Positions 11,601 through 24,006 of a stretch of 64,000 bases of DNA are shown piece after piece. The notes below the pieces were generated by a model, which ran no database searches, was not told the DNA's origin, and worked only from the letters and a program-made list of their open reading frames with translations. How positions within the stretch are numbered: the first letter of the stretch is position 1; each line of letters opens with the position of its first letter. A program made the translations under genes and the position numbers. The stretch comes from Hypholoma sublateritium FD-334 SS-4. Its lineage: Eukaryota; Basidiomycota; Agaricomycetes; Agaricales; Strophariaceae. The DNA is taken from NCBI GenBank assembly GCA_000827495.1, contig KN817619.1, positions 84,099 to 148,098 on the forward strand. The letters run 5' to 3'.

Positions 11601-12494
11601 ATCCCGGCCCTATATCCAGTCCCCCAATTGCTGACGCGCCCCGAATCTGCTGATCCGCAGGCAATGGATCAGGTGCCGCCGGTCCAGCGGAATCAGCAAG
11701 CTGTCCCCCGTATACAGCCCATAGTCCCCTCGTCGGTGTATGCGCACCAGCCCACCTCGATCGCGCTCTCCAACTCTTCCTCCTCGTCGTCTAGCGGCGT
11801 GACAGAAAACTGGCCCGCGCCGATCTCCATATCCGCCCGGGATCACTATATGTCGTCGCCTGCTGAACCCGTACAGTACCACTATACGTCCGCGGAGCGC
11901 ACCCACCAGCAGGGATCCCCCATCGAGGTGCCCTCTTCAGCTGCTGGGTATGGATGGTCCAACAACGACCCTCGCCAGCAAAATGACGTACGCGATCTCC
12001 CTAGCAGGCCCATCTCGCCGAACGGCTCCATTCACATGCACCCGCCGCCATTCCAGTCGCAGCAGCCACAGCGTGCCCGCCTGCACGGTGAGCAGCAGTC
12101 GCCTCATCAACATCAGACCCAGCAACAGCAGTACCACATCCACCCTGCGCACGGCGGTGCCGTAGACCTGCAACCCCCTCCACACTCACATGCACACTAC
12201 GCGGCTCAGTATCCACCGGCTGGTGGCCCGCCGGATGGCGCGTTGCGTCACAACCAGCCGCGTATCGCGCGGCGTGGATCACAGCATATCCAGGCGACCG
12301 CGTATTCCATGTACGACCCCGTGTCGCCACCGTATCACGCGCACGCGCGCGGGCATCCACATCAGGAGACAGTGGGCGCGCCGAATATGGACCTAGCGGA
12401 TCTTGGCCTCGCATCGCGCGACTCGCGTCTGGACGAACGATGGGGCTCGTTCATGGCTGATTCGGGGCTTTTGGAGGACTTCAGGCGCGGATAG
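8643..12494 (+). CDS. Zn2Cys6 (Gal4-type) transcription factor with Fungal_trans domain
   Basis: Predicted 1006 aa from 15 exons: 8643-8757, 8822-8826, 8893-8915, 8963-9008, 9064-9094, 9148-9175, 9231-9525, 9658-10251, 10304-10313, 10373-10464, 10518-10614, 10667-10876, 10935-11140, 11184-11324 and 11367-12494. All junctions keep frame. The start is an ATG in MPAEPTKAKLKRRTS. Residues about 40-75 form the binuclear zinc cluster, read across five junctions as VSCAECRRLKIKCDKQ, IPCQSCQRRGCAALCPN and GSLATGQGTRFVLA. A coiled coil follows (LHRRIANLSGRIRQLEDAL). The middle region (HRDSARWGLSP, FWDLFVADVWQ, TGRPPSFSLAYIDC) is the Fungal_trans domain of nuclear regulators. The C-terminal third is Gln/His/Pro-rich and probably disordered. 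It converges on the GMC gene; its targets are unknown. Confidence 0.93.
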
Positions 12495-12875
12495 TCCGAT
12501 TGCTGGCTGCAATGGTCCGCCTCGGGTGACTGCAAATGGGAAACCCCTACGATGAGTAAAGTCTCGCTATTGGCTACGCTGTTTTCGGACATTCACAATA
12601 TTTTCGTCTTCCTTGTCCTTCATTAATTATCTTTAGCCCACATTCAGTTACTTTTTTCTGGATGACATGTCGATTTTTGGCAGTCGGTGTATTGGTTTCT
12701 GCTCATTGTTTGTTGATGTGGAACATTATGTATATATTATAATCCCGGTTAATACAAACGAAGGAACGGCTGATTTTTGTTATAGTACACGGCCATATAG
12801 CAAAGAAAGAATGTAAATAGCACTAATACATACTATTGTCCGATAAATTACGAAGATATCGACACAACCTGCGGA
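12495..12875. other. Convergent intergenic region (shared 3' flanks)
   Basis: The regulator on the plus strand and the GMC gene on the minus strand end towards each other across about 380 bp of AT-rich sequence. It includes runs such as ATGTATATATTATAATC that could serve polyadenylation on either strand. No gene is seen. Confidence 0.5.
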
Positions 12876-15228
<2,353 letters not shown>

Positions 15229-15272
15229 CGCGGGGTGAGAGGCAATAGTGACCAAGAATTCCACAGGCTTCT

Positions 15273-15279
15273 TTTTATA
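15273..15279 (-). promoter_or_regulatory. TATA-like box of the GMC gene
   Basis: TATAAAA on the minus strand, about 45 bp upstream of the ATG at 15228. It would lie only about 10 bp from the alternative ATG at 15264, which supports the downstream start. Confidence 0.5.
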
Positions 15280-17942
15280 CAGTGAACCACATCTTACGCT
15301 CCAATGCTGTACTTGTTCGACAAAAAGAATGTCCTCCGAAGATCCTCGGTTTCAAGCTGAATGATGATACGACAGCGCCGGGGAGATCTGACTCCGACAC
15401 CGAGTTCTTAATACTTCGAAACACAGATGACTAATTATAGCTCCCCACCGGCGACAGATACGATCCCACATAGCTTGGCATTCTTCCGAGTGATCTGACC
15501 TCGAGATATCGTATCTGCGTATCTCATTCCATGGCAATAAATGTTGCGAAGAACAAAAGATGTATCATACCCGTATGTTACCTGTTTTTGTGATGGTAAA
15601 TACGGTTGCGCACAACGTTATGTATTCTTTAAGAGGCAACAGTGGGCGGAGGAACAGTGCGATGACAAAGCACCGAAGACGGAACGGGATTTTCCAATCC
15701 TCGTTAAAGGCTCTCACCCTCGTGGGGCCACCAAAGAAAGAAAAGCACTAGCAGGTTCCCGAAATACACGTTTACCATGTCCGAAAACAGTAACTACAGG
15801 GCGCACGCGAAATTAGCGCCCGACGCAGAAAGTCACGCGCTATCCTGCGTACGGCTAGGCATAACCTCGAAGTAAGATTACAAACAAAAGGCATCGGTTT
15901 ATGTGTACTCAGCAATATGCACGCCAGACATTTGTAACACAATCGCAGCACGAATCTCTATTGAAGAAGCAATAGATCCCGAGCGCCTAAATATACACTT
16001 TGATATCTAGCTGAACGATGCATTTTCCTAGTGCTTATGTATAATAATGCAGAATTGATGATTATACGCCTCGCAGCCGAGACCACGTCTCATATCATAT
16101 TTATCCTATTTGAAACTTGCTTATAACGCCGGAATGTATCTGTTATTACCCTCACACGCACACACGCGCTTGCCTTTGTAAGTGTCTTGATGCTCGTCTT
16201 CTATCAACTAGAATACTTATATCACGGAGTGGACGGAGTAAAATCACTCATGTCGTTAAACCGCGCAGCCGCGCAGCGGGCTATATTTGGTACCTTCGTT
16301 ATTCCCGCTGTCAATGTCAGAGTGCAATCGTTGTGAGAATGATACTGCCCTAGGATACTGAACCTCTTGAACGCGCAGAGTCTTCTTGTGAGTTCACAAA
16401 GGATAAATCGGTATAAGAGCACCTCCACGAGGACTACTCTAGTATTCAGAGCGGTAAACGTAAACAACCTAGACACAACCTGAATGTGGGGAGAACGTTC
16501 GAGATAATCTGCCAAGTAGATAATGTCTCTAGGTAGTCAGAGTCGAATGATATTGAATTACCTTGTTCCCAAAATATTTGTATATTTCCGTATTCCGCGC
16601 TGCAAGGTCCAGTTCCGAGAGGTTCGCAGCTTGCCAGAAGTGTGCTATCGACGTCGATCCCCACTGGCACAACTGATAGTAGGAGCAAGCATATCAATGT
16701 GTTTCAAAGCCGCAACACGTGGGAGCGATACAAAAAAGAATCGTATCCTCCAGCGTAAGCAGCAAGGAAAGAGAATCTCCTTATGCACAGTTGCAGCAAT
16801 ATCGTCCCGGATGACTATCAATTTGGGGCACAGGCCATAGATATGCCGCGAGATAGAGCCCCCGCACTTGAAGATTCAGAGCCTCGACTTCTCGGACATC
16901 TCTTAGCGTAGTAGCATTTTTTCGTGGAGAAAGGCCGGATCCAAGGTCAAGGTGAGTCGTTGATCAGAGGTTCGGAACTTACAGAGGGAAACGTCGTGCC
17001 GGCACGTCACTTGCTTTTATAGAACGCTCTGAATCTCTGGAAAGTGACCATTCATATACAAAGTATCTTGTCAAAGAATTTGGTGGAAATATCACTCAAC
17101 AGTAAAAACTTTACACGGTGGCGATCTTCTTGCCCTCCGAGAAAGACGGCTCTGAGGTCGTCTTCAGGGTATGTCTCGAGTTCATTCGTCATTGCCTTCG
17201 CCGGTAGCAGGTGGAATCTCTGTACAGAAAGGTACTGCGGCCTGACATAGTCCTGGCAAAGGCACTTGCAGTTGTCATCGGTAGAGCACTGAATTTTGCG
17301 ATAAATTTTGAATGACGGAAGGGAGGAGCATGAGACAGTTTTGTGGCTTTGTTCGTACGCTGGTACGATTTACGGGCGGACTCGTCACTCAAGCCTCAGG
17401 CTCTGGCTGGTGTTGGCCATAAAGTTGGTGCATAGTGACGGGCAAAGGGAAAAGGCAGTGGGCGGTGTATGAGGGAAGTGTGGGAAGTGCACGCACTCTT
17501 ACGCACTCTGAATCCGGCCTCAAGGCCCCACGCGCAGCACGCTTGGTTCACGCATTCTGAATAGTCTCATTTACCTGGCCATCGTATCTCATTGAAACGT
17601 TGAACGTCGGCAGGTTCGGTTTCTCCCGCTACTGTCGCGAATTTCCGCGAAATCTGCATTTGAACGTTTGAACACTGACCGTCCCGGTTCCCGGCCCGTC
17701 TATGCGGCGTACGCCACCTGGCCGACTTACTCTTCTACCTTGCTTCTACCGCACCAGGATGTTGCCCCTAACATACTGGCATAGGAGAGATTAGATTCTA
17801 ACATAAGTCAGTATTTCTGAGAATTTAGGCCTTGGAATTTTCTTCTGGGCACGTCGTGGCGGAAGTGCACGTTTATCAACTTTGCAGAAGCGCATCACAT
17901 CACAATCATTTCTCAAAAGTTCCTATACAGTATCTACCTTGT
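15280..17942. other. Intergenic; no gene recognised
   Basis: About 2.7 kb with only short unsupported frames. A minus-strand segment near 17000-17400 has two competing frames of 50-67 residues and nothing recognisable. Confidence 0.35.
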
Positions 17943-19022
17943 TCACCAAGGAATTTGGGTTCCATCGACGCGAATTAACTTTCCCCCATCATTAACGCGC
18001 GTTGATTTATCGATTATATTGATAAGTGAAGAAGAGACTGCTTCCACCGTTGGAACGCTTGTATTCTTCCCGTAAAGCTTCTCCAAATAACCGGTCGTAT
18101 CCGCGGCCACACTGCTGCGCACTGGAATTCAAAGAGTATGAGTCGTTGGCACCTCTTTAAAAAATCAGATACTGACACATATCGGTATCAATGGCTCCAG
18201 GGGCCAAAGGAAAGGCGACTACATCATAATAGTTTCTCTTAGCCTGAAATTGAAGTGGTATGAACGCGAAACGATGGTACGCACCTAGTCATTCATTCTC
18301 AAAATGGATCTTTCTTGTCGCCCAATTCAATTCAGCTTTTGATGCACCGTATGCAAGACCACCAGCGAGATATTTTGTTGAATTACCGTCGAGACAGCCT
18401 ACGCCACTGCCAATTGGGACAAAGCGCGGCGAGATGCTTTTCTTGAGCAGACCGTGTACCGCTTGGAACAGGACAATGGTACCTATTACATTCACCTAAA
18501 AGCATGATACTTATTTAGAGGGACCCCATCATGGAAAAAAAGACTATAGACGTACACGAAAATGCTCCTCCAGCAGAGCGACACTAATGTTGGAAGCATC
18601 GCCGGTTGTATCGCAGATACTTTGAATTTTCAAAGTAATATGTCTGATCAGTGGTGTAGTTTCTGGGTCACGGAGAGAACGTACCCGCGTTAGCAATGAC
18701 CGTATCCAATCGTCCATGGCGTTTTTCAATTTCCCTCGCAAGTGCAGTATTTCCTTCGACATCGGCAGATACGCATTTGACGACTGACATTCTGTCAGGG
18801 TATTTAACCTGCAGATTCTGTAGAGATGGTGCATTGTCGGGATCACGAGCTCCGGCGTATACAAATGCATGCTCATGCTTGTCCAGAATGCGAGTTACAA
18901 GGCCAAGGCCTGCGCCAGTGTCATGTTAAGTTCAGACAAATTTCTGTGCATCAAATATGTATATACGACGCACCTAAGCCCCTATTGGAGCCAGTGACGA
19001 GGTATACCGTAGTTTCCGACAT
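17943..19022 (-). pseudogene. Short-chain dehydrogenase/reductase (SDR) gene with two apparent lesions
   Basis: A Rossmann-fold NAD(P)-dependent oxidoreductase. Exon 18974-19022 gives MSETTVYLVTGSNRGLG, the TGxxxGxG cofactor loop. Exon 18685-18909 continues through YAGARDP and CVSADVEGN to ANAG, the NAG motif. Next come VNVIGTIVLFQAVHGLL, then IGSGVG and the catalytic YGASK, in 18289-18495. The last exons encode VVAFPLAPGAIDTDM and finish DGTQIPW-stop near 17943, as fungal SDRs often do. Two problems remain. After NAG the frame of ISAIQPAMLPTLVS must shift by one base near 18575 to reach LLEEHFRVNVIG. A TGA at 18289-18291 then follows HFENE, with no usable donor before it. Likely a decaying gene; assembly error is the alternative. 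Confidence 0.7.
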
Positions 19023-19091
19023 TAGATTTCTGTCACCTGTGTGAAGGGGGAGAAGGGGGGACCTGGATTGAATTTGTATCCTATATTCTGG

Positions 19092-19100
19092 TTTTATATA
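19092..19100 (-). promoter_or_regulatory. TATA-like box upstream of the SDR gene
   Basis: TATATAAAA on the minus strand about 70 bp before the SDR ATG at 19022, a usual distance for a fungal core promoter. Confidence 0.45.
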
Positions 19101-20248
19101 GTACTTTCAATCGATTGGGTAGTTGTATCGACACAGCATGGGTCCTGGTCGGAAGGAATCCGAAGACCTGATGTCAACCTAATATCTAACTATAGCACCT
19201 CGTAGTTGAGTAAGGTGGTCAGACATTACTCATCAAAACTTGGGCAAATTCTCATAAGCGTCTTATGGACCTTATTTTGGTTTTATTTGTCTTACACCGA
19301 ACTTGTTTCACTTTAACGGCGCCAGAACCACTAAGTACAGTAAGTAGATGCTAAGAAGAAAAATAAGACGAGACGTAGAAAAAAAATCGGCACAGCGCCA
19401 CCACCCCTGTCATATGTTGGTCCCGCAAACATTGCACCGTGCGCCGTGCGGACGGTTAACAACATGTTCAAGTAGGCTGGACCAATCGTACTAGTGGCGT
19501 TATGCAGCCGTGCGCAAGAGCACTCCGCAATGCAGAGGTGAGTGTAGCAGCGGAGGCGACTACAGAGACGCCGGGGACAGCGCATAGAGCACACACCCGA
19601 CACTGTGCAACGCGCATTCCCGGATTTTATCCAAACGCGAGCGGCGAGCCAGCAGGCGAGATAGCCCTCTGAGTCAATCCGCTGGCTGGGGAGCTGAAGC
19701 CGCCCGGGTGAGGTGCTAAGGCATAGTGTATCTGGTAAAGTATGAGCGTGGTTGAGAATTTTGTGCTTGGTTGAGCGTGGTGCGAGCGTGGTAGTAGTAC
19801 GACTTACGAGCTGGCATAAGCGTGGCATGTGCGAAGGCGAAAGTGCTCACAGTCGCCCGGCTGTTACCGACCGATTCAGACCGGAACATGATCCGAAGAG
19901 ATTTGTGTTTTTATCTCAATCTTGCCAGTCAATTCCTGTCTTGTTCCTGCCAGCATATTTGATTATGGACGTCGTTCAAACGTCGCTAACAAGTCGCTAA
20001 GTAGGGAATCAATGGGAATTCAGTAGGCATGACGAGTAGAAAAAACAGTGTTCAATGCAGGACCAGACTGCCTGAAACAAATAATTTTTACTGCAGCAAA
20101 TGAAATGGTCTTTCGTGAATTGAGTATCAATAAGGTGAAAGCATGTGTCTTTCCTGTAGTGCTAAGCAAGACGCTTGGCGACACTGGGACTAATCATCCC
20201 GACGATCACGACGGCACTTATGACAACCTCTATGTAGGTTGTGCAAGC
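19101..20248. other. Intergenic between the SDR and the small secreted protein gene
   Basis: About 1.1 kb. A minus-strand frame at 19331-19828 is open for 165 codons and GC-rich but shows no domain, signal peptide or splice logic, so it is not called as a gene. Confidence 0.35.
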
Positions 20249-20274
20249 ACTCAGTACTCAGTACTCAGTACTCA
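20249..20274 (+). repeat. 7-bp microsatellite (ACTCAGT)
   Basis: ACTCAGT is repeated three times followed by ACTCA, ending about 27 bp before the ATG of the small secreted protein, hence in its presumed 5' UTR or core promoter. Confidence 0.85.
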
Positions 20275-20301
20275 ACCGTGAATACTACTGTATTTTCAAA
20301 C

Positions 20302-20856
20302 ATGAGATACAAATCTGCTACCTCGCTCCAAGCCGCGGCTGCAGCACTTTTCGCTGTACCCTTTGCCGTTTCTCAAATAATCACTTACCAGGGATTTTCA
20401 AATACGGTGTCTTGTCAAGGCAGTCACTTCCAGTGCATTGACGGCGGCGCCGTATGCTGCTCCTTACCCACCGGATTCGGGTACTCCATGCAATTCAACA
20501 ATCTCCCGGCAGGCAGTCAAGGGCAGGGATACATCAACGGCGGCTGCTCGAAATTTCTGTTCGCGGTCTTTGGACCAGGAACCAAATGTTGGAACGGCGG
20601 TGGTTCGAGCGCAACACATATGAACTGGTTTCATTCTCCCCAGAGGAGTCGCCGCCATGCGATAGATGTTGTCCTGGAGAAAACAACGAACAGTGCGCCA
20701 ATGAATTGCTCGGTGCCGACATCATTTTCCTACGAAGGAAAAAATGGAATCGAAAGAGTTATCAGGGTCCCAACCACTGTTGGTGCTGCGCAGATCATTG
20801 CAGGACTCTTCTTGGCCAACGATCACGAATCTCTATTGTTATACGACGACTACTAG
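20302..20856 (+). CDS. Small secreted cysteine-rich fungal protein
   Basis: Single exon, 184 aa. The start ATG opens MRYKSATSLQ followed by an Ala-rich hydrophobic stretch ending AVSQ, a good signal peptide. The mature N-terminal half contains SCQGSHFQC, CCSLPTGFG, NGGCSKFLF and GTKCWNGGGSS, which gives a cluster of cysteines likely to form disulfides. The C-terminal half (CSVPTSFSYEG, RVIRVPTT, QIIAGLFLAND) resembles uncharacterised secreted proteins common in Agaricomycetes. The function is unknown; effector-like or cell-wall roles would be guesses. The 11-bp periodicity or frame breaks expected of a pseudogene are not seen. Confidence 0.72.
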   Translation: MRYKSATSLQAAAAALFAVPFAVSQIITYQGFSNTVSCQGSHFQCIDGGAVCCSLPTGFGYSMQFNNLPAGSQGQGYINGGCSKFLFAVFGPGTKCWNGGGSSATHMNWFHSPQRSRRHAIDVVLEKTTNSAPMNCSVPTSFSYEGKNGIERVIRVPTTVGAAQIIAGLFLANDHESLLLYDDY

Positions 20857-21381
20857 GCCCACGAATATCGAATGAAGACCAACTGGATTACCGTAGAGCC
20901 ATTAAAATTTCCCCGCAGAATACTACACTCTTACAATCGATTCAGATTCACCACCGTGTTTAATTATTAGATCTGATGCAAGTGGTCCTCCCCTGAACGC
21001 GAGCTAGAATATTCCGGACGCCACAGACCAGATCAAAAATGTAGAGGAATTTTTTCTTTCAATTGAATTAGACGACTGGTCGGGACAAGCTCGTAAATAA
21101 CACAGCTACATGATCAAGAAGCGCTGGGCTGCGGAAGAGATGCTACACCGTGACGAGACGACCCGCCGCGTCAACGCGCGCCCTATTCTTGTCTTGTGGC
21201 TCAGAGCGCGCTCTATGCATCATTCCGATTCCCGTGGACTGCTAGCGCCGGGCTCCATTTCCTGCTCGGGTAGAGTGATAAATAGAATGGCTGCTGAGCT
21301 CGTGGATACAACAAATGTGTGCGTGACCGGCACGCCGGTGGTGTGTTGCGTCTTGTGGCCGATGTTCCGATCAAGACCAAA
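20857..21381. other. Intergenic between the secreted protein and the metacaspase 3' end
   Basis: Convergent 3' flanks of about 0.5 kb. A plus-strand frame near 21110-21388 has no recognisable motif. Confidence 0.4.
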
Positions 21382-23932
21382 TCAATAAACGAAGAGATGG
21401 GTCGCGTCCTGAATGGGCTGGTTAGGGTCGCTTCTTGTGGATAAATAATACTCACAATTTCGCGAGATACTCCGAGCTGTGGTTTTTGGATATGGGTCAG
21501 GTGTATTTTCTCCCTGCACACGATCTTATTTAATTCGGGCCAAGAACGAGTAGTAGAATAACCGACATTAGATTGTCGTACAGTTCTTGAAATGTTTGCC
21601 GTGGCTCAGAAGCTGGAAAAATGCTTGAATCACGTTGTATTCCAATCCTTTTGGTCACCTACCCAGGCACGAAAGAAATGCCTTGAATAATGTTAAGCGA
21701 TTGTTATTCGATCGCGGATAATACCAAGGAGTGCTCACGTCTGTCATAACGCCACCATACAATCCTTTCTCTTTCACTATCTCTTCGCTTAACTGAGTAT
21801 CTGTGCAGCCCGACCACGAGACCTAGAAACACTTAATGATTATTTGCGACATATAAATGAGGATATAATGACCCACCACACTAGCAACAATGTCGATAGC
21901 TTTCTTACTGCAGATATCTAGCCCATCGGTGGGCCCGTCGCAGTGATACTAAAATGGCCAAGGTAAGGAAGATATCATCAAACGTTTAACGTAAGACACT
22001 ACATTGTATGGAAGATCTGTGTCACACAGCATCAACGCCTCTATCATTGTCTGAGAACCATCTGATACAAACCTAAAATAGTTCCCGAGTGACAGGCCTT
22101 GATATTCAGCCGCTATAAGCGTCCCCTGTTCGACGTATGCATTGATTTAAGAGACGCACGTCAATCAATGCCTGTTATAATGTGAGCTTACTACGACCAA
22201 TAGAATGGAACGCAGTGAACGCACAGTGAGGTGGCAGCCCTTTGGGAGATTCTTGACCTTGATTTAGACGAGCGTCAGAGGTGGCAGATAACGAAGCTCG
22301 TCTTTGTAAACCCACCAGGATCTCGTTCAGTAACTAAAAATTTCATTTGGTTAATGTCGTGTGATTAAAAAGGTGTAAAAGCTCACTGACATCGTCCAGG
22401 ATATATCCACTCCTTTTGTAGTCTACAGGGACGAGCACTAGCACAACAGTTAAATCCGGTAGTTGGTATCCAAAATTGGGCTACACGAAATACCTTCATC
22501 CAATCCATCGGCTTCATCGCCGTTCTGGTCGGGTACCTGGAAGCCGTGTCCAGAGTCTGACAGGATAATGTGAGCAATTTTCTTTGCAAAATCGGAAGAG
22601 TGAACACATCCAAGTAATTTCACTTCACAGGATATAACGTGGTATTGAAGGAATAATGCGGACGAACGTACAGTGGAAAAACAGAATGTCTTCTTTCCTT
22701 GCTCCATCTACCAATTGGCGAATAGCATTTATTATGTTCTCTCTGGTTGGGAGACATTCTCCACCTCCACCGTCCGACAATGTCGTTATATCTTTTGCCT
22801 CATACTTTCCGTGTTCTAGTTAATGCGCTTACAATTCAGTAAAGTAGATTGCAGAATCAAATAACCCTCACCAATTAAGAAATCCCGCATACGATGGGCA
22901 TCGTTCACGCATCCTTTCAGTGCATCACCAATCTGCCCTTTGTAGTCTATTCCAATCTAATCGAAAAGGAACAAGTTGGGATGAGTATATGGTCATATCA
23001 CTACTTGCGATGCGATATAAAATCGATCGCAGTAGGACCGCGTACAGCTTCAAGGTTAAATAGAAACGTCAGATAGAGAGCACTTACACATAGAGCCTTT
23101 CGACGTCCTTTACGGCTGCTCCAGAGTTTTTTCATAAGCGTAAGGGCCTCAGCGTACGGCTGTTTCAGGTTTTGTGGTCTATATCCTATTGTATTAGATA
23201 ACCAGGAAGGAATAGAGAGTTGTTGCGAGGGTTTCTGGGATACATGTTTGTGAAATTGTCGATAGGCCTTCGTGTTGACAACTGGAAGATTGTATTCAAC
23301 TAGGCGCCTAAAATGACGAAGTTCTGGTTCGAAGTATAATTCGGCATTTTCGTCTGATGTGTCGGGACTATATACGGTTATGCTCTCCAACGTCGGACTA
23401 AATGGGAGTTTAAGAGTATTCCGGATATTCTATTCAGCTTAAGACGTACGAGTAAAGGTCGTCCCGAGGTGTAAGAGGAAATTCTGTGTCATCTTCACTC
23501 GAAGAACTACCCGATTCTGACTGAAGTTGAGAGCTTGTGCTGGAGCTTGTACTGACATTCCTCTTAAGAGGAATCGCATCCGCGTATCTACCCAACAAGA
23601 TTTAGCAACGCCATTCAACGGAGTGGGTGATTCTCACTGTGGCAGATCCAAATGGAATGGGCGTGCGAGAGCGGCTGTTCCTCGCATTCTTCTGTCCCAG
23701 CCTCGCTTGGGCAGTGTAATGGGGAGTGGGCACTCATCCGTCTGGTCGATTAAATATAGAGATGTGTCTTCGACGTCTACCGCATGGCTGTATGGAATAT
23801 GAGCCTGCGAATAGTGGAATACATACTAGAAAAATAATATACATACCCAGATACTGCTTCAGAGCTAGTAAACGCGTACTTGGCAACTTCAACCGAATCA
23901 GTGTGCCCGTAGTCTGCCGCAGGCGAGCTCAT
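21382..23932 (-). pseudogene. Metacaspase (caspase-like, peptidase C14) with catalytic Cys apparently lost
   Basis: The start is an ATG at 23932 (MSSPAADYGHTDSV), followed by a Ser/Pro-rich N-terminal region over several exons. The p20 core is clear: GRRKALCIGIDYKGQ, LKGCVNDAHRMRDFL, EAKDITTLSD, RKEDILFFHYSGHGFQ (catalytic His), DQNGDEADGLDE, VPVDYKRSGYILDD and LLNEILVKNLPKGCHLT. The loop expected next, FDSCHSG with the catalytic Cys, is missing. The bases at about 22205-22232 read VRSLRS in frame, or AFHSIG in another frame with Phe in the Cys position. Downstream exons still give VVSWSGCTDTQLSEE, PRQTFQELYDNLM, IQKPQLGVSREI and a stop at 21382, all normal metacaspase features. Metacaspases are Arg/Lys-specific Ca-dependent proteases linked to stress and cell death. 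This copy is probably inactive, by frameshift plus Cys loss or as a pseudoenzyme. Confidence 0.8.
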
Positions 23933-23999
23933 ATTGTGTAATGTGTGTACTGAGTAAGCTGTCGAGTAGTGGGAAGGATGGGGAGATTACAGAGGGTTT

Positions 24000-24006
24000 T
24001 TTTATA
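24000..24006 (-). promoter_or_regulatory. TATA-like box upstream of the metacaspase gene
   Basis: TATAAAA on the minus strand about 70 bp upstream of the ATG at 23932; it supports that start. Confidence 0.45.

Noticed and set aside
15229..15264. Upstream in-frame ATG for the GMC gene (15264)
   Set aside because: It would place the TATA-like box only about 10 bp from the start and would put charged or polar residues before the signal peptide.
19331..19828. Minus-strand 165-codon open frame
   Set aside because: No signal peptide, domain or promoter logic. GC-rich chance frames of this size are expected in the window.
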